From Trebouxia sp. TZW2008 (lineage: Eukaryota; Chlorophyta; Trebouxiophyceae; Trebouxiales; Trebouxiaceae), in contig BDIU01000210.1 of NCBI GenBank assembly GCA_002118135.1, positions 62,232 through 126,231 of the forward strand: a stretch of DNA of 64,000 nt, read 5' to 3'. The notes beneath the pieces were generated by a model, which worked only from the letters and a program-made list of their open reading frames with translations, had not been told where the DNA came from and did not search any database. Positions 49,201-60,149 of this stretch are shown here, in pieces. Every line of letters begins with the position of its first letter. Position 1 is the stretch's first letter. The position numbers and the translations under genes are program-made.

Positions 49201-52200
49201 TGTCAGAGTATCCATATGCTGCTGCATCACCTGGAGCTTTACCTATCCCATGTGCGGCTTCATTTGCTGCTGCGCGTGCTGACTCAGTCCAAGCAAGGGA
49301 CACGACTCTTTGGGATAGCCCTTCTCCATACAGATCGAGAGCACGAAGTCCTGCTGGTCAATGCAACGCAGACTGCACAGACAGCTTGAGAGCACACAAC
49401 GCTGCTGATCAACACAACACTGACGGCACAGACAGCTTCAACGTATGCCTTGCTGCTGAGGACTTCACCATCAGCACCCACAGCGCTGACAGCCTTCCAG
49501 CAAGGAGTGTCAGCCAGCGCACTGCAAACATTCACAGTGCTCACCGCCTTCCAGCCAGCAGTGCACTGGATCCCAGGCTTGCAGATTTTGCGCGATATGG
49601 TCATGGTAAGGATGGTGAAGGTGGTGAGTATGGGGAACCCGGGTACAGCAGCCGTCATGGAGATGGTGGTGAGACGGGTGAGGATGAACATGATTACATT
49701 GGTAATGGAGCTGGTGGTGATGTGGGTGTCGCCATTGGACGCAGCATCTTGCTGGGCTCTGCAGCTAAGCGCAAGCATGTGGCTGTGGCTGATCCTCTTG
49801 AAATCATCCAGCCAAGTAAGCTTTCTGGTTGTTCAGAAGTGTTGTGCAGCTGGCACCTGAGGTCACTGAATGCTGTGCCAGCTCAACTGGTCAGTGGCAT
49901 GTATGAAGGTGCTGTTTCATGAAAAGACGCAGCTTCTGCTGCATAATCCATTTCGGAGCAATCAACACAATGCCCAGCTTATTGGTTCTTCACACTGTGA
50001 TGCAGCAAAAGCAAAATGAGAGCAACCACAGTTGGGCATAGTATACATTGCTCCCATACTTCAGTGCGGCAAACAGTCAGCCCTTGTGCTTGCTCATGCC
50101 TTAGCATCATTGTCAGGGCTTAGAGCTGCATACTAGGCCCGCAATTTATCTGCACCTCTTGTTTGGCTTTGGAAACTCTGCATGTGGCTCCCCACTCTAG
50201 CGGACCCTCATCAGCCATTTGCAGTCTATTTTGACTTCTGCGAATGAGTAACATGGAAATTCTGAAATGGTGACTGCAATGGAGATCGAATTGCAACTAG
50301 ATTGCAACAGCTCCTGAGCCGTGCTGAATGCAGGGGCAGAGGACGACGCACCATCAGCAGACAGACAAGGCAGCAGGTCAACACCAATCAGACTGCTCAC
50401 CCGTCGCAAGAGATACTGCACATACGACTCTCCACAAGCTGCAGCAGCCATTACACCTGACCCTTGGCCAGAACATAGCCACATTGTGAATCAGCTTAGA
50501 GTGGCTGCTGACCAGCTGACTGAAGAAGCCCAGTTGCACAACGCCACAACGTATACAGCATCTCTCAGCGTGATTGATGATATGCTTGATGAGGCTCAGG
50601 ACATGATTGAGGCAGCAGAAGAAGAAGCTGGGCTACAAGGTGGCAGTCCTGGCAGTGATGCTGACTTTGGGCGGTGGTCACGTGAGCGCTCACTACCAGA
50701 CTCAGCCCCTCCTGTGTCTTGCGAGGACCCACTTCACCGCTCCTCTCAGCGCAGCCCTTTAAGAGCAGACTCTGCTGAGGCAGTGCCAATCAGTCCTGTG
50801 CGACGTTCTTCTTCACCATACAGCCCTTACAGGAGGGCCACTATGGGTGCCTCACTCAGCAGCCCCAATCACCCTACTGCTTCACCGTACAGCCCTTACT
50901 GGAGGTACTTAAGGGCTGCACCTGACAGCCCTCACAGGAAGGCCACTCTGGGGGCTTCACCCAGCAGCCCAAGTCGCCATTCTTCTCTTCTGTACAGCCG
51001 TTACAGAGAGCGTTCCCCGGCGGCATTAGCAGTCAGCCCTCTATATTGGTACTTCAAGTCCACAAGAGCTGCACCTCACAGCCCTGACATACCAGGGGCT
51101 GCACCAAACAACCCTGACACCTGTTCAGCTGCTCCCCCTAGCAGCCGAAGGGGCTGTGACCCTTCAGCTTCGGCCCTTCGCACTCATCTGCCCCACATCA
51201 GAGTGCCTTGCAGTTCAGCTGAGGACTGGTCTGTGAGACATTCTATGACTGGTGGAGATGATGGTACAAGGCCTTCCCTGAGGCCATTCAGCCCCTCAAG
51301 AAGGCCAAGTCCAGTTGCATCCTGGGGCAGCCCTGCTCAGGTATTTTGCCTGTTGCCCTCAACAAGCGCATGGTAAAAGGGTTCTCAGCATTGTAAGGAG
51401 ACAGCCTCAAGGCAACTGTTGTTTAGGTCGAAACCTATCAGCCTGTCTCTTTGCTCCTGAACACTATCGCCATATCTACATGCAAAAGTCAGAAGCTTAC
51501 GGGCTTCTGCAGAAACTTGCATTGGCTGACTCAGTGGCACTGCTGCGCTGCAGGCACAGGACAACAGCAGAGAGGAGCAAGCAGGTGAACAGCAGGCTGC
51601 TGTTCCAGGGCCCAGTGAGCTGCCACTGCCAGCAGTCTCCCCTGCAGATGCAGTAACAGCTGCTGCCATTGGTAAGGCTTGCCATGAATTCCAGCAAAGC
51701 CTCAATATCAGGCAGGTTTTGGCAAAATGGCATGAAACATGTATCTGTTTGCACTCTTGATCTTGTTGCTTGTACAGCCTGGAACAGTTCTGGCTCTTGT
51801 TTCTCTCTTGGGTTACTGCTGGAATCACTTGTGGCATCTTGTTGAAAGATGCGCACAGCACGTGACAGCAGCAATTCTGGATGGCAAAATCTTGCATTGT
51901 GGTGCTGCCCAGTCTCCAGAAGCATGCAGCACTGCCTGCCTATTTACCATTCAACATACCTGAGGCATGCATGCACTACACATAGTATCTCCTTTCTGTC
52001 TACAACCATGCATTGACTTCATCAGTCTTCGTGACAGCATTGGAGGTTGGGGTCAACAGTGCAAGTGTCAGAGTCCAGATTCGGGTCTGTGTATGGGTCT
52101 GTGTATGGGTCTGAGCAACAACCTGGGAGGCATCAGCCCTCCAGCACAGCTTCAGAGTGCTTGGTTGGTGTCTGCGCAGGTGAAGCTGTCACTGATGAAG

Positions 52201-55200
52201 TGGCTCCGCCAGCCAGCAGTCCCGTTCACTCCATTGAGCAGCCATCAGAGGCATCAAAGCAAGCCCAATCTGCTGAGCCTGATGCCATGCTGGAGCAAAG
52301 GCAACAGTCAGACGTCGTCAGCAGAGAGCCAGACTTCAAGGATGCTGAGTATCTGCAAGAGAGAAAATGGCAGGTGAGACTGCAGTCTCTGCTGCTGACG
52401 CTTTTCTGCAATCAAGACTGCACTGTGTCTGCCTTGCCTGCAAAATTTATGCTGTACAAGCACATGTGTTCACTGGCACCAACAGCGCAGTGCGTGTCCT
52501 GGATGCTGTCTTTGAGACATGCGCTGCATACCTATGGCAATGCAAGACTCACTAAGTGGACTTCTGTAATACGGCATCCATCTGAAACATTGCAAGTGTT
52601 TTCTCCCTGCAGGTTTATCGTAAGCTGAAGGCAAAATTGAACAAGCGGCGGGCAGGAAGACACAACACCGATGCTGCTGGGTCTGCTGAGCCTGCTGGGC
52701 CTGCTGCGTCTGCTGAGCCTGAGATAATGCTTGATCAAGAAACACTGGCAGACATCAGCTCAGGCATTGAGCGTGACAGTCGCAGGGTTAGAGATGTTGT
52801 TCACAGGGTACAGTCCAAAGTGAGTCCCGCTGATTCTGCAGCATCAACAAAAGATGTCTTGTTGTGCATCGTCATGAAATGCACAGAACAAAGGGTTAAA
52901 ATAACTTCATAGGCACAGCTCACATGGCAATCTGCTGTCCTTGAAATCCCCGCCTAACTAGTCATTGCCTTGACATTGTCTAGCACATGTGCTAGACATG
53001 CGGCGCACAAGTCTTGTCTTGCCAGATCAGCTTGCTCTCCGCTTTGACCCGGCAATCGCTGCAGACATGCCCACACCAGAGCTGCATGTCTTGTTGGCAT
53101 TGTCCACAAAAGGATTGTCAGCAGCTCAGAGCTGTGCTATATTCAGTCTCCCAGCTCAGCTGTATAGCATTGTATGCACAGGATATTCAGCATGTTGTGC
53201 CTGTGCCAAATGCAAGTGATTAGTGGTTCATCTTGCCATGCCCTGATGACAAAACCACGCTGTGCCACTTACTGGTGTGACTCACTCTGTGTGCAGTATC
53301 AGGAGAAAGATCAAGGCGCCAACCATCAGCAGGGTTCTGGCAGAAGCTCAAGTCTAGCAGAAGAAGATCACCAGGAGCAGCACAGACCAATCACATCATC
53401 AGAGCAACGAATGCTGGATGCGGACAATCAGATCGGCTGTGAACCGTGTGACAAAGAAGAGCAGCTCTCTCGAAGGCGCCATCATGTTGAGGAGGAAGAT
53501 GACTGGATCAGCAATCAGCAGTATTCTGGCAGGCGCTCAGTCAGCACAGGGGGCAATAGTCACAGGAGTGCAAAATGGGAGCACCGCAGATTGGGTGAAG
53601 ACAATCAGATTGGTTGGGGACCATCTGTAAGGGAGAAGCTCTCCCAACATGGCTATGCTGAAGATGAAGATGACTTGAACAGCCATCAGCAATACTCTAG
53701 CAGACAATCTGAGCAGCCTACTCCCGTCACATCATCTGAGCAGCCCATGCTAGATGGAGACAACCAGATTGGCTGTGAATCGTCTGAAGAAGAGCAAGTT
53801 TCTAGCAAGCGCAATGATGCTGAGGAGGAGGATGACTGGAACATCCGTCAGCAGTACTCTAGCGGGCACCCTGACCATCACAGGCCAGTCGCATCGTCAG
53901 AGCATCGCATGTTGGACGGCAACAATCAGATTGGCTGTGAGTCATCTGAAGAAGAGCAGGTGTCCAGCAAGCGCCGTGATCGAGACGAGGAAGATGACTG
54001 GGTCAGCCGTCAGCAGTGCTCTAGCAGGCATTACGATGAGCATAGGCTGGCCACATCATCAGAGCAGCGCATGCTAGATGGAGACAACCAGATTGGCTGT
54101 GAGTCATCTGAAGAAGAGCAGGTGTCCAGCAAGCGCCATGATGGAGACGAGGAAGATGGCTGGGTCAGCCATCAGCAGTGCTCTAGCAGGCATTCCGACA
54201 AGCATAGGCCGGTCACATCATCAGAGCAGCGCATGTTGGATGGGGACAACCAAATTGGCTGTGAGTCATCTGAAGAAGAAGAGCAGCTCTCTAGAAGGCG
54301 CCACGATGTTGAGGAGGAAGATGACTGGGTCAGCCATCAGCAGTACTCTGGCAGGCACTCTGAGCAGGATAGGAACTCAGAGTGGGACCAACGGATGCTA
54401 GATGGAGACAACCAAATCAGGCGGTCAAGCGGGTTTGATGAACAAGAAGACAGCGGACAGCTGCATGCTGTGCAAGAAGAAGATGAAGCGGCTGTTTCCG
54501 TTGAGTGTCCTGCATCAGTGACAGAAGAAGCGCTTCCTGCATCAGTGACAGAAGAAGAAGATGCGATGCTAGACACTGATGGAGGGCAGAAGAGTGAGGG
54601 CAGCAGCCCTGACATGATGTTGGAGGAAGAAGAAGGGGGTGATGATGTGGACGATGATGTTCAATTTGTCTCTGAGACGGGACCAGGTGTGCACCCGATC
54701 TGAAATCATATGTAGCAGCTTGAAGGTTGTCTGATGTCTGAGTGCTGTGCACTATGTGTGCTATGCACTCACTCAGTCAGCCTCCTAGCTTTCAGGAGTT
54801 CAGTCTATTCAATTGCACCTCTGATCAGCACTATGCCTTCACTTTTCACTGATTCGGACTCTCAGCACCTGTGTAACAGATCTTGTCCGTGCAGCAGTGC
54901 TTTCCTGGCATTATGCTGCTACAGGCTGTCAATAACAAACAAGTAGTGACAAGCCTTTCAAGCTGTGGCCCCTCACATCGCGTCGTGCTGCTGCTGTTAC
55001 TGCTGAGCTCTTGTCACTGTCTTGTAGCAGTCAGCTAGCAGTGCTGCTGAGCACTGTCAGCACCAAGCTATCCATCAGTTGGACTTCAACTCTGACAGGC
55101 ACTCTGCTGCTGTTCATGAACACTTGTTTCTGTGCTGCAGCAAACATGCAAGTGGCAATGTAAGCATTCAGCTTGATGGTCTCTGTCAGTGTCATGTCTC

Positions 55201-57695
55201 ATTCAGCTTGTCAGTGTCACGGTCAAAAAGCTACAGCTTGACCGTTACTTGCAGCCTGCAGCTAAGTGTACAAGCAGCTCAGGCAGGATTTCAGCCTGTC
55301 AGCAGTGCTGTTCGCCAGCTCAAAATGTGTTTGGAGTAGCTAAATTTGACAGGGTCTTGCAGCCTGTATGGCATTTTTGTTGCCTCGCAAAGTATAGCCC
55401 ATGCAGTCAGTACTTAGCAGCTGTGGCATTTGGACAACATACAAGAAACCCTGCTGAAGGCTACAAACCTGCTGCAGGGTTGAGGCCTTTCTGTTGACTT
55501 GCTTGCAGCTTGGTTCATAGACATAGCGCACGTGAGTGACAACCCAAGGTCTTGGTTGCTGTTGCTGTGGAGGCTCTTGTCCTGGTTTGCTGAGGGCAGC
55601 GTCAACTTTTGTTCCCATATGGTGTGCGTGGTCAGCAAGCCAGTGGTGCTTGCAGCTGCTTCATGCTCACCCTTTGCTTTAGTCACTCAGATGGTACAAG
55701 TCCAGATCATCATGGCAAAATCTGCTTCTCTTACGCAGTGTGCAGGGTCAAGCAATCAGCAGCTGTGGTGTCTGCAGATGATCTACTTTCTGCCTTTGCG
55801 CTAGCCAGATAGAGGTTGGCAGCCAGCAGCGCCCACCAGATTAGTATAGCATACACTTGTGTTCTTACATGCAGCTGTGGTGTCTGCAGATGCTGTACGC
55901 TCTGCCATGCGCTAGCTAGACAGAGGTCGTGAGCTACAATGACCAAATTTGCCAAGGTAAAACAGTTTACACGGTCAGCAAGCCAGGTGTCGTGTCTGCA
56001 GATGAACGACGCTCTGCCTTTACGCTGGCCATGCAGAGGCTAGCAGCCATCAGGACCCAGCAAACCAGGGGCCCCTGTGAAGCTGAAGATGTAGAGATGC
56101 TCCCTGGGGTCCAGGATCTGATTGAGGGTGACAACAGAAGAAGAGCAAGCAGGAGTGCTGCTGCTTCTGAAGGTGCTGAAGATGTTGAGCAGGTTGATGC
56201 TGAAGCTCTGCAGGAAATTGAGGATGAGGATGAGGAGCCAGTACACCATAGAAGCAAGCGGTATGACTTTTGCCTTGCATGCTACAGGCTTTCAGCAGCA
56301 GTGAGTATTCAATGACTGTCACAGTAGTGGCAACTTCACCTGCACAGGTTGTTGTACTGTGTTGACTGCCATGAAAGGCGAGTGATGGATATGCTCTGCT
56401 AGTGTAATGACCAAAGGCCAGGCTGCAGTTGAGATCACAATGCCGATTGTGATGATCTGTAGTCACAGAGGTGCATGGCTTGACTGCATAGGCCTGCACG
56501 CCTGTCATACTAAGCAGCAGTTGCACTCATCATGCCAGGTAAGTATCATTTGTTGCACAGCACCTTGTGATTGCAAAAACGAAGTGTGCTACTGTTGCTT
56601 TCCGTACTGTTGAAGTGTTTACAGCACTGCTCGTGCAGAAGGCAGCGCAGACTGCTCAATGACTGCTGCAGCGGTGAGCATGTTTGACTTGGTTTGTTGC
56701 CATGCAGCAGGCGGTGCAGACGCTTGCGCCATAGTCGCCCATCATATGCTGAGCCTGAGAGCCCGTACAGCCACAGCCGAGCCCCTGCAAGGTGCTTATC
56801 ATGCCTTGCCTCCTTTGCCTGCCCACTTGTTTCCTTTTGCTTGGCAACTTTTGCTTGCACAGTTCCTTTTTTATGGTTTGGTGGGAAGGCAACATTTCTC
56901 AATCTAAAGTTACGCCTTTGCTTGCACACTCAAGCTTCTGCATGTATGAATACCGGCAACCTGTTGACATATGTTTGTCCGTGGCATGAGATTTTGTGAG
57001 CCGCTGAGATTGGCTCGTGAGGTGTGCTGCAATGCTGACACCCTGGCCAATGACCCAGCATACAAATGTGATCCAGCATATAAATGTCTGTGAACAGCCC
57101 TCATGCAGTTTGCTGCTTTTGCCTCAGATGTCCTTGACTTCCTCTGGGAACTCCAGTTGAGATCATGATACCCTGCAACAGTGTCTTTCCTGGAATCAGC
57201 TTCATACATTGTATGAGCAGCGAGTGACATGCAGGGCTGCTGGAGCTTCAGCGCATGCAGGGCCTTCAACTCATGCCAATGCTTCAACAGGGTTCGCATC
57301 ATTGCACAGGTGGATGTCAAGGGGTAGGAGACGCTTTGATGATTAGGCCAGCACACATAGCAGGTATGACAAAGCAGCTTGCCATTGCCTAGAGAACTGC
57401 GCAAAAGAATGTGCGGATCACAAGCTGGTCTCACTGCCACTGCTACCGCTGCAAATCCAGGGCATCTTGTGGAGTTGCTGTGCGCGATAAGTACAGAGCC
57501 AGCTTTCGATTTTTTGCAATTCGGTCATGGATTTTGCTGGTGGAGCTACTCCTACTGCATGCATCACGCATGAAAGCATGGACGCTGTATTCCGGGAAGC
57601 ACTCACTATCTGTCATGCTTGACTTGCAGGTTTCAGATGACACATACCAGCAGAGGTCTCATGGCAGTGATACAAATAGCAGCTATGTACAGTAG
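46210..57695 (+). CDS. Large disordered protein with RNA Pol II CTD-like heptads
   Basis: Exons: 46210-46350, 46567-46786, 47109-47589, 47981-48889, 48980-49815, 50334-51340, 51554-51671, 52180-52373, 52613-52819, 53297-54686, 56002-56260, 56708-56791 and a final exon from 57630. Phases close up to the last exon. There the better-looking peptide ([12 protein letters not shown], stop at 57695) needs one more unseen exon; the directly joined frame stops at 57711. The product is about 1,970 residues. It starts with a short hydrophobic helix ([19 protein letters not shown]). Then come Gln/Ala-rich helices, about 23 YSPTSPA-type heptads, Ser/Pro-rich segments with SPYSPYRR and SPYRSRARS motifs, an acidic coil, seven 54-residue acidic repeats and an Arg-rich tail ([13 protein letters not shown]). 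No enzymatic domain is recognised. A nuclear role in transcription or RNA processing is inferred from composition. Confidence 0.75.
46975..47082. repeat. 54-bp tandem duplication in intron 2
   Basis: The unit cacctccagcttcatctac... (46975-47028) repeats at 47029-47082 with very few differences. It lies wholly inside the intron before exon 3 of the heptad-repeat gene. Confidence 0.93.
48315..48797 (+). repeat. 23 tandem CTD-like heptads (21-bp units)
   Basis: An uninterrupted run of 23 seven-residue units fits Tyr-Ser-Pro-Thr-Ser-Pro-Ala. Ten are perfect YSPTSPA. Variants mainly change positions 4 and 5 (Ser, Gln, Leu, Glu, Arg, Met), one has Phe at position 1, and one has Thr at position 7. 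Three loose units follow up to about 48889 ([21 protein letters not shown]). Register and the Ser-Pro pairs match the RNA polymerase II CTD consensus except that Ser7 is almost always Ala. Confidence 0.97.
53411..54430 (+). repeat. Seven copies of a 54-residue acidic/basic repeat
   Basis: The landmark [18 protein letters not shown] recurs with its ATG (or equivalent) at 53411, 53588, 53747, 53909, 54071, 54233 and 54395. The last five intervals are exactly 162 bp. Each unit runs acidic Ser/Glu, then Lys/Arg (SSKRHD), then EEDDWVS, then QQCSSRH. Copies 3-6 are the most alike, which suggests recent expansion. Confidence 0.95.
55650..56045 (+). repeat. Tandem copies of an exon start, only the last usable
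   Basis: The segment gtgtctgcag plus the following 40 bases occurs with exon-like starts at 55778, 55890 and 56002, exactly 112 bp apart. A weaker fourth copy lies near 55655. The third is the real 5' end of the exon 56002-56260. In the first two the same frame hits a stop soon after (AGATAG; CGCTAG), so they are decayed exon copies inside the intron. Confidence 0.85.
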
Positions 57696-57711
57696 CCTTG
57701 CATTGCAATAG

Positions 57712-58407
57712 TGGGACTGACATGTTTCAAGACAAGCCAGACTGCAAGTTCGAACTGGTGAATGCCCATGCCTGTGTAGCAATTGTATATTAATCATCCA
57801 ATCTTTGACTGGGAAGTTGATGGTGTTGAACTGTACAACAACAAAACTGTCACTGTAGCTTTCTCTCTATCAAGCAAATGTACATTTCCGTGTATCACGT
57901 GTAAAGTAGCTCAGAGCGTCCTGGAGCTCAAACACTCTGTTAGCTGAGTACAACATCATGCAGTCTGGGTCTACTGTTTCCAAGCTAAGTGAGCCTGCTT
58001 CCATCCAGACTTGCAGACAGCATGTCATTGAGTGATGCAAACAGGACACAATGGAACAAGTGCATCAGAAGATAAGAACATGATAGTTTATCTGGCTTAC
58101 AGAGTACATCTTACTCAGATGCTTCTGACTACGCAGGGATAGTGCTGATCCAGTCTGCCAATATGCAAGCACTGTTTCAACAGGGGTGACCATTGCACAA
58201 AACCTGGTGCACACAACTTTAATGGCAACCAGTCACAGCTGCAGGTACAGAGCAAAACAGTGCATAGAAACAGAGAATGACATGCGTGCGCAATGATGCT
58301 CATCACACTAGTACTGCCAACATGTACAGCCAACAAAACAGCTTGTTTGTGCAAGAGTTGCTTTCTGTTTGCACATGCATAACAATGATGCGAGTGGTGC
58401 GTGTCTG
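57712..58407. other. Convergent intergenic region
   Basis: It lies between the ends of the heptad-repeat gene (plus) and UBC9 (minus) and should hold both 3' UTRs. No open frame, repeat or RNA gene is supported. Confidence 0.5.
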
Positions 58408-59321
58408 TCAAGCGGGCGGGGGGTGAGCGCTTGTCTGCTGCCTGACTCTCCTGTCATAGTCCACCTTCCTTTGAGTGAACAGCATGTATGCGTCAGACTG
58501 AGCTGGACTGTTAGGGTTGGGAGTATTCAACAGATCCTGCATTGACAGCATTCTGCCTCAAGTCTTGCATTGGTGAACAGCACTGCCTGAACTTGACCCT
58601 TCACCAAGACAGGCCTACAAACTAGCTGAAGACTGGAAGTGGTCTGAGCATAGTCAAGCAGGCTTGTGAGCAGTATGCTATGCACTCAATGCTCTCACCT
58701 GAATGCCAAGCAATATCTGCGTTACAGTGATGGACGGTCGCCACCCTTCGTCCTGCACAATGACACGACTGTAAGAGTGCTGTGGACAACAAGCACGGGA
58801 CCTCAAAATGTGAGTTGACAGGCAATGAAAGGGTCATGCAGCTCACCTCGTTCAAAATGCTCAAGCACACTGTGCCAGAGGGGTAGATGTTTGGGTGGAA
58901 GAAGTTCTGCGCAAACTTGCACTGCAGACAGCCAACAGGCACGCTCAGTATCACGAAAGCAAGTCTCAAGAGACGCTCACAAGTGGCAAGCCGTCTGCAG
59001 GCCTGGATGATTCACGTACTTTAGGTGGCTTTGAGGGATAGTCCTCCGAAAACTCTATAGTTAGAGGGAAATAGCCACCCTCCCAGTCTGTCTTTGGTTT
59101 GCCAGGAATATGACACTTCCATTTCATCAAGTTGATGGTCCTGCAACCACCATGCCATTTGGCAGCCTGTCATAACATCTTTGCACAACCCGCTACTGTG
59201 TATGCTGCAGAATGCCTGACCCGTCTGCGCCTGTCTCTGGTCGTGCATGAAACCCGAACGGTTTGTTTTTGCGCCACGCCTTCCTTTCCTCCGCAATGCG
59301 CGTCCTTGCCATGCCGCTCAT
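58408..59321 (-). CDS. SCE1: SUMO-conjugating E2 enzyme UBC9/SCE1
   Basis: Five exons, 59321-59221, 59140-59020, 58921-58847, 58752-58699 and 58536-58408, give 159 residues, the normal length for UBC9. The whole chain follows the plant SCE1 pattern: [70 protein letters not shown] with catalytic Cys93, [18 protein letters not shown], and a C-terminal helix [17 protein letters not shown]. It accepts SUMO from the SAE1/SAE2 E1 and transfers it to target lysines, mostly in the nucleus. The C-terminal tail ends in a Pro-rich SAHPPPA. Confidence 0.97.
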
Positions 59322-60149
59322 TGTGAATGTGACGCGCGCAAACCTGACTGATCGTTCAGTCGGACGGGAGCAGGCGCTGACTGGTCATTGAGCGTGCGTC
59401 CAGTATGCACCCTCGCATGCGAATGTTGCGGCAGAAGTCTTGGCCAAGACCAGATGAAAAAGATCGTTGTCGCAGCGGTGCAACGAAGCGCACGCGTGCC
59501 TGTGCGAAACGCTCGCAGCACGACAGGGCGGGGCTCTTGCACACGGCTGCCTTCTCAGAAGGAAGGGACTACAAACTTGAAGGATGTGCAAGCAGACAAC
59601 CTACATAGGCTGGCCAAAACTTGTAAAACTCTCTCTCTCTTTCTCTTATAACTCATCTCTCTGATTGCTCAGGGCAGACAGGCCATTCGTGTGGCATGAC
59701 ATTGTGTGACATACCACTTTCAAGGCTATTGTGTGGTCTAGATCTGACAACATGCAACATGATACACAAACACTTGTGCGATGTTGCAATGTGGTGCCTG
59801 GCAAGGCAGATGGCTCTTTCAGGAATAAGAGTGTAGCTCCATGTCAAACAAGCGATCTATAGTACAGAGTGTGTGCATCATTAGTGAATCTTGACAGGGT
59901 TCCATGAACTTGCAGGAGTGCAGCAGACCACAATGCTAGTGCAAGGACAAAGTTGCACGCCTTGTCAAGCATCAACCTCAACAGGATGCCTATGATCTCC
60001 TGGCAGGCTGCTGATTCTAGGTTTAGAACTGCCACAGCTCATCAGCGAAAATCAGGTGATGGGGGCAATGGAGAAAATGTTGCATAAGCCATGAGACCGT
60101 CGGACCCACTCAAAAGTCAACATGACCTCCTCAGTTCTGCACAAAGCTT
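59322..60149. other. UBC9 promoter and PPR-gene 3' UTR
   Basis: Both flanking genes are on the minus strand. The stretch is GC-richer near 59330-59540, as expected for the promoter and 5' UTR of UBC9. A pyrimidine tract (ctctctctctttctctt) lies at about 59629-59646. Overlapping plus-strand frames near 59388-59650 show no family resemblance. Confidence 0.5.

Noticed and set aside
52976..53171. Extra exon in the CTD-like gene (peptide with [20 protein letters not shown])
   Set aside because: The peptide looks plausible, but its acceptor phase does not fit exon 9, while joining exon 9 directly to 53297 is in phase. It may be an alternative exon.
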